Below, piece by piece: positions 15,611 through 24,109 of a DNA stretch of 64,000 nt. The position numbers were made by a program, and so were the translations under genes. Source of the stretch: Clostridiales bacterium CCNA10 (GTDB lineage: Bacteria > Bacillota > Clostridia > Oscillospirales > Oscillospiraceae); contig AP018533.1 of the NCBI GenBank assembly GCA_003573975.1, positions 3,410,319-3,474,318 on the forward strand, given 5' to 3'. Within the stretch, counting starts at the first letter, position 1. Each line of letters starts with the position of its first letter. The notes beneath the pieces are model-generated. The model searched no databases and had not been told where the DNA came from. It was given only the letters and a program-made list of their open reading frames with translations.

Positions 15611-16573
15611 ATGAATGATGTTCAGAAAGCCGCTTTTTCTATCGGTGTGATCCCTGTCATCGCCATCGATGACGCTGAGAAGGCCGTCCCTCTGGCCCGC
15701 GCCCTGCTGGCCGGCGGCCTGCCCGCCGCCGAGGTCACCTTCCGCACCGCCGCCGGTGAGGAGGCCATCCGCCGCATCGCCGCCGAAGTCCCCGAGGTGC
15801 TGGTGGGTGCCGGCACTGTGCTCAACCTGGAGCAGTGCGACCGCGCCCTGGCCGCAGGCGCCAAGTTCATCGTCTCCCCCGGCTATAACGAGGCCCTGGT
15901 GGCCCACTGCCAGGAGAAGGGCGTACTGGTCCTCCCCGGCTGTGTCAACGCCTCCGACATGACCCGCGCCGCCAACGCCGGCCTGGAGTATGTGAAGTTC
16001 TTCCCCGCCGAGCAGTCCGGCGGTGTCAATGGCATCAAGGCCCTGGCCCCCGTGTTCCCCAAGCTGAACTTCATGCCCACCGGCGGCGTGAACACCAAGA
16101 ACCTGATGGACTACCTGGGCTATGACCGCATCTTCGCCTGCGGCGGCACCTGGATGGTGAAGAAGGACCTGATCGAGGGCGAGAAGTGGGACGAGATCAC
16201 CCGCATCTGCAAAGATGCCGTCAAGACCATGCTTGGCTTTGAGCTGGGTCATGTGGGCATCAACTGCCAGGACGCCGGCCAGGCGGAGCAGACCGCCAAG
16301 GCCCTGTGTGCCATCTTCGGCTTTGAGTACAAGGCCGGCAACTCCTCCGACTTCGCCGGCTCCGCTGTGGAGTGCAACAAGGCCCCCGGCCGCGGCGCCC
16401 ACGGCCACATCGCCATCCGCACCAACAATGTGGACCGCGCCATCTACCACCTGGGCCTTCAGGGCGTGAAGTTTGACGAGTCCAGCCGCAAGACCGACGC
16501 CAAGGGCCGCACCAAGGCCATCTATCTCCAGGAGGAGCTGGGCGGCTTCGCCCTGCATCTGGTGCAGAAGTGA
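15611..16573 (+). CDS. eda: KDPG/KHG aldolase fused to a VOC (glyoxalase-like) domain
   Basis: Residues 1-210 are 2-dehydro-3-deoxyphosphogluconate aldolase, which splits KDPG to pyruvate and glyceraldehyde 3-phosphate. EVTFRT (41-46) and the Schiff-base lysine K129 in YVKFFPAE are present, as is the PTGGV phosphate-binding loop. Residues about 212-320 form an extra domain starting GHVGINC and ending GGFALHLVQK, with the FGFEYK and GHIAIRT patterns of the vicinal-oxygen-chelate fold. Single-domain Eda is about 205 residues, so this is a fusion with no frameshift. The RBS GAAGGAG precedes the ATG. It is followed by kdgK after 58 bp. Confidence 0.9.
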   Translation: MNDVQKAAFSIGVIPVIAIDDAEKAVPLARALLAGGLPAAEVTFRTAAGEEAIRRIAAEVPEVLVGAGTVLNLEQCDRALAAGAKFIVSPGYNEALVAHCQEKGVLVLPGCVNASDMTRAANAGLEYVKFFPAEQSGGVNGIKALAPVFPKLNFMPTGGVNTKNLMDYLGYDRIFACGGTWMVKKDLIEGEKWDEITRICKDAVKTMLGFELGHVGINCQDAGQAEQTAKALCAIFGFEYKAGNSSDFAGSAVECNKAPGRGAHGHIAIRTNNVDRAIYHLGLQGVKFDESSRKTDAKGRTKAIYLQEELGGFALHLVQK

Positions 16574-16631
16574 TCGGCCGGCGCGCCGTGCGCCTTCCCT
16601 ACACCCATATTCATTCAGGAGGAATCAAATC

Positions 16632-17660
16632 ATGGCAAAAGTCGTTACCTTCGGCGAGCTGATGATCCGGCTCCAGCCCTACAACTACGAGCGCTTCGTC
16701 CAGGCCGATCACCTGGAGTTCTCCTTCGGCGGCGGTGAGGCCAATGTAGCCGTCTCCCTGGCCAACTACGGCCTGGACGCCGCCTACGTCACCAAGCTGC
16801 CCGCCCACGCCATCGGCCAGGCGGCGGTGAACTCCCTGCGCCGCTACGGCGTGGACACCTCCATGATCGTCCGGGGCGGCGACCGTGTGGGCATCTACTT
16901 CAATGAGAAGGGCGCCTCTCAGCGCGGCTCCGTGTGCATCTACGACCGGGCTCACTCCGCCATTCAGGAGGCCTCCACCGCCGACTTCGACTGGGACAAA
17001 ATCTTTAACGGGGTCGACTGGTTCCACTTCACCGGCATCACTCCGGCCCTGGGTCCCAATGTGGTGGACATCTGCCGGGAGGCCTGTAAGGCCGCCAAGG
17101 CCCACGGGGTCAAGATCTCCTGCGACCTGAACTACCGCGGCAAGCTGTGGACCCGCCAGCAGGCCCGGGAGGCCATGACCGACCTGTGCCAGTATGTAGA
17201 CGTGTGCATCTCCAACGAGGAGGACGCCAAGGACGTGTTCGGCATTGAGGCTGAGGCCACCGACATCTACGCCGGCGAGATCAACCACGAGGGCTACAAG
17301 TCCGTGGCCAAGCAGCTGGCGGATAAGTTCGGCTTCGAGAAAGTGGCCATCACCCTGCGCGAGTCCCACTCCGCCTCCGACAACGGCTGGAGCGCCATGC
17401 TGTATGACACCGCTTCCAACGAGTACTGCTTCTCCAAGAAGTACGAGCTGCGCATCATCGACCGCGTGGGCGGCGGCGACAGCTTCGGCGGCGGTCTAAT
17501 CTACTCCCTGCTCAGCGGCAAGAGCACCCAGGAGGCTGTGGAGTTCGCCGTGGCCGCCTCCGCTCTGAAGCACACCATCGAGGGCGACTACAACATGGTC
17601 ACCGTCTCCGAGGTGGAGAAGCTGGCCGGGGGCGACGGCTCCGGCCGCATCCAGCGGTAA
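16632..17660 (+). CDS. kdgK: 2-dehydro-3-deoxygluconokinase (PfkB family)
   Basis: A 342-residue PfkB-type sugar kinase. It phosphorylates 2-keto-3-deoxygluconate to KDPG, the substrate of the upstream aldolase. The glycine-rich FGGGEANVAVSLA motif is near 33-45, and DRVGGGDSFGGGLIY near 277-291 carries the catalytic aspartate and anion hole. CAGGAGG lies before the ATG. Operon with the aldolase and a shared IclR regulator supports kdgK rather than fructokinase. A strong terminator follows. Confidence 0.93.
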   Translation: MAKVVTFGELMIRLQPYNYERFVQADHLEFSFGGGEANVAVSLANYGLDAAYVTKLPAHAIGQAAVNSLRRYGVDTSMIVRGGDRVGIYFNEKGASQRGSVCIYDRAHSAIQEASTADFDWDKIFNGVDWFHFTGITPALGPNVVDICREACKAAKAHGVKISCDLNYRGKLWTRQQAREAMTDLCQYVDVCISNEEDAKDVFGIEAEATDIYAGEINHEGYKSVAKQLADKFGFEKVAITLRESHSASDNGWSAMLYDTASNEYCFSKKYELRIIDRVGGGDSFGGGLIYSLLSGKSTQEAVEFAVAASALKHTIEGDYNMVTVSEVEKLAGGDGSGRIQR

Positions 17661-17696
17661 GCCCATCTTTTTACATTGCTTTCTTCATTCCTTTCT

Positions 17697-17738
17697 AAAA
17701 AGGAGGGCCGGTCCCCGTGGGACCGGCCCTCCTTTTTT
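17697..17738 (+). terminator. Terminator of eda-kdgK operon
   Basis: AAAAAGGAGGGCCGGTCCC pairs with GGGACCGGCCCTCCTTTTTT around a 3-nt loop. Flanking A and T runs make it bidirectional, also serving the convergent LTA-synthase-like gene. Confidence 0.9.
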
Positions 17739-17753
17739 ATGTGAGACAGCGGC

Positions 17754-19646
17754 TCATCCCGCTCCCTCCGGGACCACCTTGTGCTCCCGGTAGTACTGTG
17801 CAAAGAAAAACTCGTTGAGCCGGTCCGCCGCCTCCCCGGAGAGGTGGTCTGTCAGCTGCCCGCCCTCCGTCAGATAGACGCCCTGCTGATGGACCAGGGG
17901 GGTGATCTCCCGCACCTCCTGAGCAAGTTGGAGGAAGGAGGGACCGGTCCAGCCGCACTGTTCAAACAGCTCCGGCATCAGGAAGCAGGGGGAGAAGTCG
18001 CCGCCCTCCCCCCGGAACTCCCGGCCCAGGGTCTCCTTGGCCGCGGAGTTGGCCCAGATCAGGTATGGCGTGGCGTAGTACTGGTAAAAGCCCTCCAGGG
18101 CAGTGGTGTCAAAGCTGGCCCCGATGCCGTAATAGGCGTCGTTGCTGTTTCCCCCCCAGGGCTTATGGTCGCCGAAGAGGACCAGCACCACCGGCTCCTC
18201 CATCTCCTCCAGCTGCTGAGCCAGCAGGGTCATGGCGGAGATGGTGATGTTCGCCCCGTGAAGATAGTTGTTAAAGACATAACAGGACTCCTCCGGCAGT
18301 CCGCTGGTCTTCGGATCCAGATAGGTCTCGTTGGCGGTATAGGTCCACTCATAGGGGCCGTGGTTCTGATAGCTCACTGAGAAGGAGAACACCGGCCTCC
18401 CCTCCCCATCCAGACAGGACCGCAGATCCTTGACGATTTCGTCCACCAGCAGCAGGTCGGAATTCCACTGGGCCTCCACCGGGTCCACCAATTCGCCGTA
18501 GTGGTTTTCGGTGAACCAGTACTCCTGGAAGCCCAGGAATTGGTTGACGTTCTGCCGGTTATAGAACCAGCCGAAGCCCGGGTGTCCCCCCCGGGTCTGA
18601 TAGCCCTGCCAGTCGAAGTACCACACATAGGAGTCCACATCGTTCCGAAACTCCTCATACTGGCTGTACCCGGTGAGGAAGCACCACTCCGTGTCCACCG
18701 TGCCCCCGGCGAAGATGTTGGTCAGCAGGTCGCCGGAGACACTCTCCTCCTCCAGGGCGTGCCAGGGGGCATAGACCTCCTGCACCCCCTCCTGTTCAGC
18801 CAGGGCCGGAAAATCTGTGAGGTCACAGAAGGCCTCCAGCATGATCCCCACCACGCTGACCTTTTGGTCCTCCGGGATCGCCTCCTCGGGATAGCGCTCC
18901 AGAGCGGAGGAAGCCACCGCCTCCTGATAGCCCTCCGGTGGCACCGGGAGCATATCCTGCACGCTGTACAGGAAGGGATACAGGACGCCGTGGGAGACAA
19001 AGACCTCGGTATCCGACCAGGGGTTGACCAGCTCCGACCCGGCGGTGGTGCGGCGGTAGGAGGCCTCATTGCAGTACAAGGTCAAAAACGCAGTCCCCAT
19101 CACCGCCGCCGCGGACAGCAGGCCGAAGATCCGGATGTCCCTCCGGCGCAGGCCCCGGGGCAGCAGGAGCAGGGCCAGGACAAGACCCAGAGCCGCCCAG
19201 CCCAGGGTCTGCTGGATCAGGGGCGTCATGTCCAGAGAGTAGTTCCCCACGATGCCCCCCGCCTCTGAGATGAGCTTCAGATCGCTGGCCAGCAGGGGAT
19301 CCCCCCGCAGTTGGATCTTGAAGTAGTTGGCCAGCGCCACCCCCAGGGCCGGCAGGGCGGTCAGAAGATAGGACAGCCAGCACCGGCCGGTGAGAAAATA
19401 CATCAGCCAGATCAGCAGCACCGGCGGCAGGAGATTCCGGTACCACAGGTCCCCGCTGCTCAGATACCACGCCCACAGGTCCTGTGCAGACAGGTCCGGG
19501 CTGGACACCGCCGCCAGGGGCATGGTCAGCCAGCCCAGCAGCAGGCCCAGGGCCGTCAGGCCAAGGGCCAGCCACAGGTGGTGCCAGGGCAGATAGCCCG
19601 GGGCCGTCCCCTTGGGACAGCGCACGACTCGGTAGAGATGCTTCAA
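17754..19646 (-). CDS. LTA synthase family phosphoglycerol transferase/sulfatase
   Basis: A 630-residue membrane enzyme: four to five N-terminal membrane helices (to about residue 190), then an extracellular sulfatase-fold domain. LtaS-type active-site residues can be read: E271 in MLEAF, nucleophile T316 in AGGTVDTEW and the metal-binding GDH of LFGDHKPW. The family polymerises glycerol-phosphate on lipids or decorates wall polymers. The exact acceptor cannot be read here. The start is a TTG at 19646 with GGAGGAG at proper spacing. Monocistronic. Confidence 0.9.
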   Translation of the reverse strand: MKHLYRVVRCPKGTAPGYLPWHHLWLALGLTALGLLLGWLTMPLAAVSSPDLSAQDLWAWYLSSGDLWYRNLLPPVLLIWLMYFLTGRCWLSYLLTALPALGVALANYFKIQLRGDPLLASDLKLISEAGGIVGNYSLDMTPLIQQTLGWAALGLVLALLLLPRGLRRRDIRIFGLLSAAAVMGTAFLTLYCNEASYRRTTAGSELVNPWSDTEVFVSHGVLYPFLYSVQDMLPVPPEGYQEAVASSALERYPEEAIPEDQKVSVVGIMLEAFCDLTDFPALAEQEGVQEVYAPWHALEEESVSGDLLTNIFAGGTVDTEWCFLTGYSQYEEFRNDVDSYVWYFDWQGYQTRGGHPGFGWFYNRQNVNQFLGFQEYWFTENHYGELVDPVEAQWNSDLLLVDEIVKDLRSCLDGEGRPVFSFSVSYQNHGPYEWTYTANETYLDPKTSGLPEESCYVFNNYLHGANITISAMTLLAQQLEEMEEPVVLVLFGDHKPWGGNSNDAYYGIGASFDTTALEGFYQYYATPYLIWANSAAKETLGREFRGEGGDFSPCFLMPELFEQCGWTGPSFLQLAQEVREITPLVHQQGVYLTEGGQLTDHLSGEAADRLNEFFFAQYYREHKVVPEGAG

Positions 19647-19870
19647 ACTAACTCCTCCATGTTGGAGCGGAGTAAAATCCGCGTAAAATCGACAAAGAGG
19701 AGTATATCACAAATCTATCCGGAACAAAAGCAGGAAAATGCCCGCTTCCCGAACAATTTCCAGCCACCCCTGTGTGTTTTTACCGGACGGGAATTCGGAG
19801 GGCCCGGAAAAAGCAGATGGCGCGCCTCGGTCCCCCGCGGCGCGCCTGTCATCCCTTGGCGCTTGCTTGA

Positions 19871-20233
19871 TTACTGATGCTCTCCGCACTCGCCGGCGTG
19901 CTCGTGCTTGTGGCAGACAGAGCCGCTGGAGACCAGCTCGCCCCGGAGGTAGGCCTCCACCGCCTCCTGAGCGTCGCCCTGGACTCCCAGGATCACCTTT
20001 ACACCCCGCTTCCCAAAGATGTCCACCGCGCCGCCGCCCACGCTGCCGGCAATGACCACCCCAGCGCCGTTGTCCGCCAGGAAATTGGGCAGGAAGCCGG
20101 GACGGTGCCCCGGGTTGGGCACAGAATTCACCCCTGTGATCCCGCCGTCGGCGGTGTCGAAGAAGATGAAGTTTTCACAGTGGCCGAAGTGGCCGGCGAC
20201 GTTTTTCCCCATGGCTGCAACTGCGATTTTCAT
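19871..20233 (-). CDS. NifX/NifB-like FeMo-cofactor-type binding protein
   Basis: A 120-residue protein of the dinitrogenase iron-molybdenum cofactor biosynthesis (NifB/NafY/NifX) fold: KIAVAAMGKNVAGHFGHCENF at the start, then GHRPGFLPNFLADNGAGVVIAG. The C-terminal tail is rich in His and Cys (CHKHEHAGECGEH), suggesting metal binding. No nitrogenase genes are seen. In Clostridia such proteins occur in metal-cluster clusters with P-loop ATPases and DUF134 regulators, as in the degraded neighbours here. Its start has an AAAGGAG-like site upstream. Confidence 0.85.
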   Translation of the reverse strand: MKIAVAAMGKNVAGHFGHCENFIFFDTADGGITGVNSVPNPGHRPGFLPNFLADNGAGVVIAGSVGGGAVDIFGKRGVKVILGVQGDAQEAVEAYLRGELVSSGSVCHKHEHAGECGEHQ

Positions 20234-20260
20234 AGTAAAGACTCCTTTTTTGTTCTCATT

Positions 20261-20602
20261 TTATTTCAGCGGGCTGGCATCGAGATCTCCTGCCCGGAGC
20301 CCCAACAGCCCGCATACCACTTGAAAGATGCCGTGCACCGCGTCCCGGGTAGGGCTCACATCCCACTTGTTGACGCATACCGCCACCTTTTCTCCTCCAA
20401 AAACCTGACACCACTGGCTCGGACCTCCGTGGGGTGACCAAGTGCAGGTTGGGGCGTCCACATCTCAGCCGGCCACCGCCCGGGCCTGAGCCGCTGGGTT
20501 CTCCAGCACCATGTCCTTCTCGTCCTCCCAGAACAGGATGCAGGGGGCCCGGGCCAGGACACGTCCTGTCCGTTTTCATCCAATGGGACCGCAATTTTTA
20601 TG
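20261..20602 (-). pseudogene. Broken NifX-like gene
   Basis: From about 20602 leftward, one frame reads IKIAVPLDENGQDVS and then the neighbouring frame reads LARAPCILFWEDEKDMVLENPAAQARAVAG. Together these resemble the N-terminal half of a NifX-type protein. A third frame ending at 20261 reads VAVCVNKWDVSPTRDAVHGIF to a stop. The codon at the expected start is ATA, 8 nt after AAGGAGG, where ATG would be expected. At least two frame changes and a lost start indicate decay. The C-terminal piece might instead come from a different gene, such as a P-loop ATPase. Confidence 0.65.
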
Positions 20603-20977
20603 GTCACATCCTCCTTGCTCTGTCCGACCCATACAGGCCAGACGGTGCCGCCGGCAGCCGCCGCAGCCGCAGTAGACCTCACTCCCGTCACAGAGCTGAT
20701 AGTTCCCGCCCTCGATCCGCAAAGACCGCCCGTCCACCAGGGCCTCCGCCAGTTTTTTCCGGGCGGAGTTATAGATGGACTGCACGGTGCTCCTGGCCAC
20801 CTGCATATAGGCGCTGCACTCCTCCTGAGAGAAATCCTGCCTGTCGATCAGGCGGACGGCCTCATACTCATCCACCGTCAGGACCACAGCTTCCTTCCGG
20901 GGGCTACCTCCCGCGGGGTGAAACTCCCGTGTCCGGGGCATCTGACAGACCTTTCTGCACTTCATGGGCCTTGGCAC
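20576..20977 (-). CDS. DUF134 family DNA-binding protein
   Basis: A 133-residue DUF134 protein: PRPMKCRKVCQMP opening, a sigma-70 region 4-like helix-turn-helix (LTVDEYEAVRLIDRQDFSQEECSAYMQVARSTVQSIYNSARKKLAEAL) and a cysteine-rich C terminus (CGCGGCRRHRLACMG). The GTG at 20977 gives the family's usual MPRP start and has GGGAGG upstream. A consensus promoter and a large palindrome lie directly upstream. The family is usually adjacent to NifX-like and iron-sulfur protein genes, as here, so it is probably their regulator. Confidence 0.87.
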   Translation of the reverse strand: MPRPMKCRKVCQMPRTREFHPAGGSPRKEAVVLTVDEYEAVRLIDRQDFSQEECSAYMQVARSTVQSIYNSARKKLAEALVDGRSLRIEGGNYQLCDGSEVYCGCGGCRRHRLACMGRTEQGGCDHKNCGPIG

Positions 20978-21020
20978 GCCCTCACCTCCCGCTTCTGAGC
21001 CCTTCCGCTCTGTCAAGTCC

Positions 21021-21049
21021 AGTATAGAGCAGTTTCTGGTATATGTCAA
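21021..21049 (-). promoter_or_regulatory. Consensus promoter of DUF134 gene
   Basis: On the minus strand TTGACA (21049-21044), a 17-bp spacer and TATACT (21026-21021): nearly perfect sigma-A elements. The -35 lies inside the palindrome at 21033-21075. Confidence 0.8.
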
Positions 21050-21075
21050 GAACAATTCTTGGCATATACCAGAAA
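21033..21075. promoter_or_regulatory. 20-bp inverted repeat overlapping the DUF134 promoter
   Basis: Arms 21033-21052 and 21056-21075 pair with a single mismatch around a CAA loop. Each arm contains TGG(T/C)ATAT(A/G)CCA-like sequence that is itself nearly palindromic. Placement over the -35 element suggests an operator, probably for autoregulation by the DUF134 protein. Confidence 0.7.
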
Positions 21076-21420
21076 TAAAGTGTCATGGCAGGCCCACTGC
21101 CAAGGCAGCTTGAAGGTCCGCAGCAGGGTGACCACCTGACGCAGGTCCTGCAAACCCGCGAACATCAGACAAGTGTTCCAGAGCGCCAGGAAAAACATGG
21201 CGAAGAAGAGCAGCCAAAACCCGTACCGGAAAGTCCGGCTCTTCATCCGCCCGGGGATGTCCCACCTCCGAGAGAGACCGAAGCGCCCTCCCAGCATGGC
21301 AAGCAGCTGTCCCCGGCCACAGTAGCGGCCGCAGTATCCCTTGGTCTCCTGCATCACCAAGATGATCAGTGGAATGACGAAGCACAGCAGCCCCGCCTTC
21401 CAAACGGAAGGCGGGGCTGA
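21046..21420 (-). pseudogene. 4Fe-4S binding membrane protein, 5' end lost to IS insertion
   Basis: The frame reads WKAGLLCFVIPLIILVMQ, a membrane helix, then ETKGYCGRYCGRGQLLAMLGG, and a second membrane helix (GFWLLFFAMFFLALWNTCLMF). This resembles the NapH-like 4Fe-4S binding membrane proteins of Clostridia, whose motif is usually a Cys-rich YWCG-FCPRG type. The frame runs upstream to 21420, where the IS1182-type element begins, and no start with an RBS is seen in that stretch. The N-terminal portion is missing, so the product is probably inactive. Its 3' end overlaps the DUF134 promoter palindrome. Confidence 0.65.
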
Positions 21421-22936
21421 CAGCTTGTCAAAGAACGCCAGTTCTCAAAACACGAGGACTGGCGTTTTATCATTAAACGGGGCAAAAATCATGATATAGG
21501 AAGCAAAATTAGAAGCATTCCACTTCCCAATAGCAATCTTTTTGAGATTCATGGCAGCATATTTAAGCCTCACCCAAGCAGAAACCCGGGCCAGACCTCG
21601 GTGGTGCGTATACCGCATGGCGTGCTTTTCTTTTGCATCAGCAAAAACACGCTCTATGGTCTCTTTTCTCATGGCATAGAGTTCCTTGCCACGTTCGGTT
21701 TTTCTCAAATGTTCGACCAAATCGAGATATTCCTGCCAGATATGAGTTGTGAGTATCCGCTGTCCGCTCTCATTTGCGCCACAAACAGTTCTGCAGGGAC
21801 AGTCTTTGCAGATTTTGGGTGAGCTGCGGTAAGTCCGTTTCCCTTCTTTGCTTGTGGTCGTATGCCGCAGTTCATGTCCTCTGGGACAGGTAAAACTGTC
21901 TGTTGCTGCATCATAAGTAAAATCCCAAGGCTTAAATTTATCTTTCTTTCCCTTGTATCGGGTATAGGGAAGGATGGGAATTCTGCTGTGTTCCAGAATT
22001 TTCTTTGCAATCCAAGGTGTTTTGTATCCGGCATCCATCGTTACAAACTTAACTTCGGGAAAACTGTTCGTTACCTGGTCGTATGCTGCGTCCCATGCAA
22101 CACTATCGCTTACATTTCCAGCGGTTACCTCAACACCCAACACAAAGCCGTGCTTATCACAGGCAGTATGTGCTTCGTACGCAAACTGCCGCTCATGTGC
22201 CCCTCTTACAAACATTCCGCAGTCCGGGTCGGTTTTGGACACCGTTTTCTCAACCGTTCCTCCTCCGGAACTTCCCTTATTTTCGTCATCATCGTCATCG
22301 TTGACTTTCTTACCCAGTTTTTTTCGTTCCTCGGATACCTCTTTGCGAAGTTGTTCCTCGTACACCTTCGCGGCCTTGGCGACCTGTTCCTTCTGCAACT
22401 TCTTTTTATTCGCGGATGCTTTAATATGTGTTCCGTCGATAAAAATCATGCTTGGGTCTACCATCCGGTTGTTCAGTGCTTTGTTCAAAATATGTGCAAA
22501 AATTTCTTCACTCAGCTCCGGGGGAAAGCGTTTGCAAAAGGCATAACTTACCGTTGCAAAGTGAGGAATCTCGTCCAGTAGACTGTATCCCAAGAACCAA
22601 CGGTATGCTATATTTACTTGTATCTCCCGGTGAGTCTGACGTAAAGACGCAATCCCAAACAAATGCTGAATTAGAACCATCTTGATTAACACTACAGGAT
22701 CCGTTCCTGGACGCCCGTTGTCTGCGCAATAATATGGACTTAACCGCTCATATAGCCAGTCATAATCCATGACTCTTTCTACTTTTCGGAGCAGATGGTC
22801 TGGGGGGACTAATGCATCCACATCCACCATCACTATATCTTTTCGGGAATCCTTTTTCCAGTTCTCCACATTCAATCCCCCTTTTCTCTATTATACCAGA
22901 AAAACCCCGCTGCTGGCGAGGTTCTTTGACAAGCTG
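21421..22936 (-). mobile_element. IS1182-type insertion sequence, copy A (complete)
   Basis: Terminal inverted repeats CAGCTTGTCAAAGAAC at 21421-21436 and its complement at 22921-22936 enclose one transposase gene; total 1516 bp. It is clearly less GC-rich than its neighbours. Perfect hairpins abut both ends (arms reaching 21419 on the left, starting 22938 on the right). No target-site duplication is evident. A second, nearly identical copy lies at 40602-42081 in the opposite orientation. Confidence 0.9.
21445..22875 (-). CDS. IS1182-type transposase, copy A
   Basis: A 476-residue DDE transposase of the IS1182 type: N-terminal DUF772-like domain (PPDHLLRKVERVMDYDWLY, RPGTDPVVLIKMVLIQHLFGI), a FIDGTHIKASANKKK segment with a catalytic Asp, an acidic DDDDDEN linker, FVTMDAGYKTPW with the second Asp, and the C-terminal ERVFADAKEKHAMRYTHHRGL with the catalytic Glu. 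The start is TTG at 22875 behind AAAGGGGG. Full length and intact, so the element may be active. Confidence 0.93.
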   Translation of the reverse strand: MNVENWKKDSRKDIVMVDVDALVPPDHLLRKVERVMDYDWLYERLSPYYCADNGRPGTDPVVLIKMVLIQHLFGIASLRQTHREIQVNIAYRWFLGYSLLDEIPHFATVSYAFCKRFPPELSEEIFAHILNKALNNRMVDPSMIFIDGTHIKASANKKKLQKEQVAKAAKVYEEQLRKEVSEERKKLGKKVNDDDDDENKGSSGGGTVEKTVSKTDPDCGMFVRGAHERQFAYEAHTACDKHGFVLGVEVTAGNVSDSVAWDAAYDQVTNSFPEVKFVTMDAGYKTPWIAKKILEHSRIPILPYTRYKGKKDKFKPWDFTYDAATDSFTCPRGHELRHTTTSKEGKRTYRSSPKICKDCPCRTVCGANESGQRILTTHIWQEYLDLVEHLRKTERGKELYAMRKETIERVFADAKEKHAMRYTHHRGLARVSAWVRLKYAAMNLKKIAIGKWNASNFASYIMIFAPFNDKTPVLVF

Positions 22937-22937
22937 A

Positions 22938-22969
22938 AAAGCAGTAAGCCTGAAAAGGCTTACTGCTTT
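22938..22969 (-). terminator. Terminator hairpin of the CorA-like gene at the IS edge
   Basis: 14-nt arms AAAGCAGTAAGCCT and AGGCTTACTGCTTT with a four-base loop. Read on the minus strand it is followed by a short T stretch. It begins 1 nt outside the IS end. Confidence 0.75.
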
Positions 22970-23008
22970 CCGCATCTTTGCGAGAGAAGGTCACGCACAA
23001 AATTGAAG

Positions 23009-23926
23009 TTACCAGAATTTTTTCTTTTTCATGATCCAGAGGCAAATCATCACAATTACCAAGCTGATCACGATTACCGCAGGATAGCCATATTTCCACG
23101 ACAACTCCGGCATATTGGAAAAGTTCATCCCATACCAGCCAGCCACCAGGGTCAGGGGCAGAAAAATAGTAGTGACGATGGTGAGAATTTTCATGATCCG
23201 GTTCTGCCGTATATCGATCTCCGCCTGAAATAGCTCTCGAATCTGCAGCCCATACTCCCGGAGAATCTGCGCCTCGTTTTTCAGCCGCGCAATCCGCTTC
23301 TCTACCATGTGGAACTGGCGCATTTCTATGTCAGTAAAGAATTTGTTTTCGTTTTCCTCAAACTCGCAGACCATATCCTCCAGCTGCGTATAGTAGCGGC
23401 CCCAGTTCGTCAGCTCTTTTCGGAGCACAGTCATCTGGTGATTTAAATTATCCAGACCTCCCTCCAATACCTGTTCCTCCAGCTGCGACAGCATCTCTTC
23501 TAGCTCTTGGAGATGATGCATATCCTTCGCAATCAGCAATTCAAGAAACCCATAAAGCAATCCGCCAATATTGGGAGTGAGTTGAGGATTTTCTTCTCTG
23601 ATTCTCTGAAACATCCTATGTGCAACGCCAGCGTCATCGCATATAATCATTCGATCCTTCGTCAGCAGATAGCCGAAAGAAATGGGGCGCTGTTCCCTGG
23701 TATGGCGGGGCGTGACAATGGTGCCGCAAAGATAGGTCCGGTGTGCTTCTGCTTTGCAGACACGCGCATCCCTCGCAAGCGGCGTATGGCACAGTATGTC
23801 CTCTAACCCCGGCAGGCAAGGCTCCTGCTCCAATTCTTCAGAGGTCAGCAACGTCAAAATATGGCCATTACAATTCTGAGAATCGGATGCTTGTTCACCA
23901 GACGCAGAGAGAGCCGACTGATACAT
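23009..23926 (-). CDS. corA: CorA-like divalent cation transporter
   Basis: A 305-residue CorA-family protein: a cytosolic domain with long helices (about 120-250) and two C-terminal membrane helices. The first helix ends in the selectivity motif GMN of [12 protein letters not shown], and a lysine-rich KKKKFW tail closes the protein. CorA proteins form pentameric Mg2+ (or Co2+, Zn2+) channels. AGGAGG lies before the ATG at 23926. Base composition is lower in GC than in the flanks, like the adjoining IS, so the segment may have been acquired. Terminator downstream. Confidence 0.88.
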   Translation of the reverse strand: MYQSALSASGEQASDSQNCNGHILTLLTSEELEQEPCLPGLEDILCHTPLARDARVCKAEAHRTYLCGTIVTPRHTREQRPISFGYLLTKDRMIICDDAGVAHRMFQRIREENPQLTPNIGGLLYGFLELLIAKDMHHLQELEEMLSQLEEQVLEGGLDNLNHQMTVLRKELTNWGRYYTQLEDMVCEFEENENKFFTDIEMRQFHMVEKRIARLKNEAQILREYGLQIRELFQAEIDIRQNRIMKILTIVTTIFLPLTLVAGWYGMNFSNMPELSWKYGYPAVIVISLVIVMICLWIMKKKKFW

Positions 23927-24109
23927 AAGCAGACCTCCTAAAGGCAAATTCTTTGATGCAATTTTAACACATTCTTCGGATATGACAACCACCTTTTTTC
24001 GCTCTGCCATGATCCTGAGCCATAATTTGAACAGAAAAACGAGACATATCAAAATTGGCTATGTGTCGCAACCTTTTGCCTCTTTCCATACGCGCTTGGC
24101 GCATGAAAT

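Noticed and set aside
20261..20461. Intact small gene ending at 20261
   Set aside because: It has no RBS, and together with the adjacent frame fragments it fits a decayed NifX-like or ATPase gene better.
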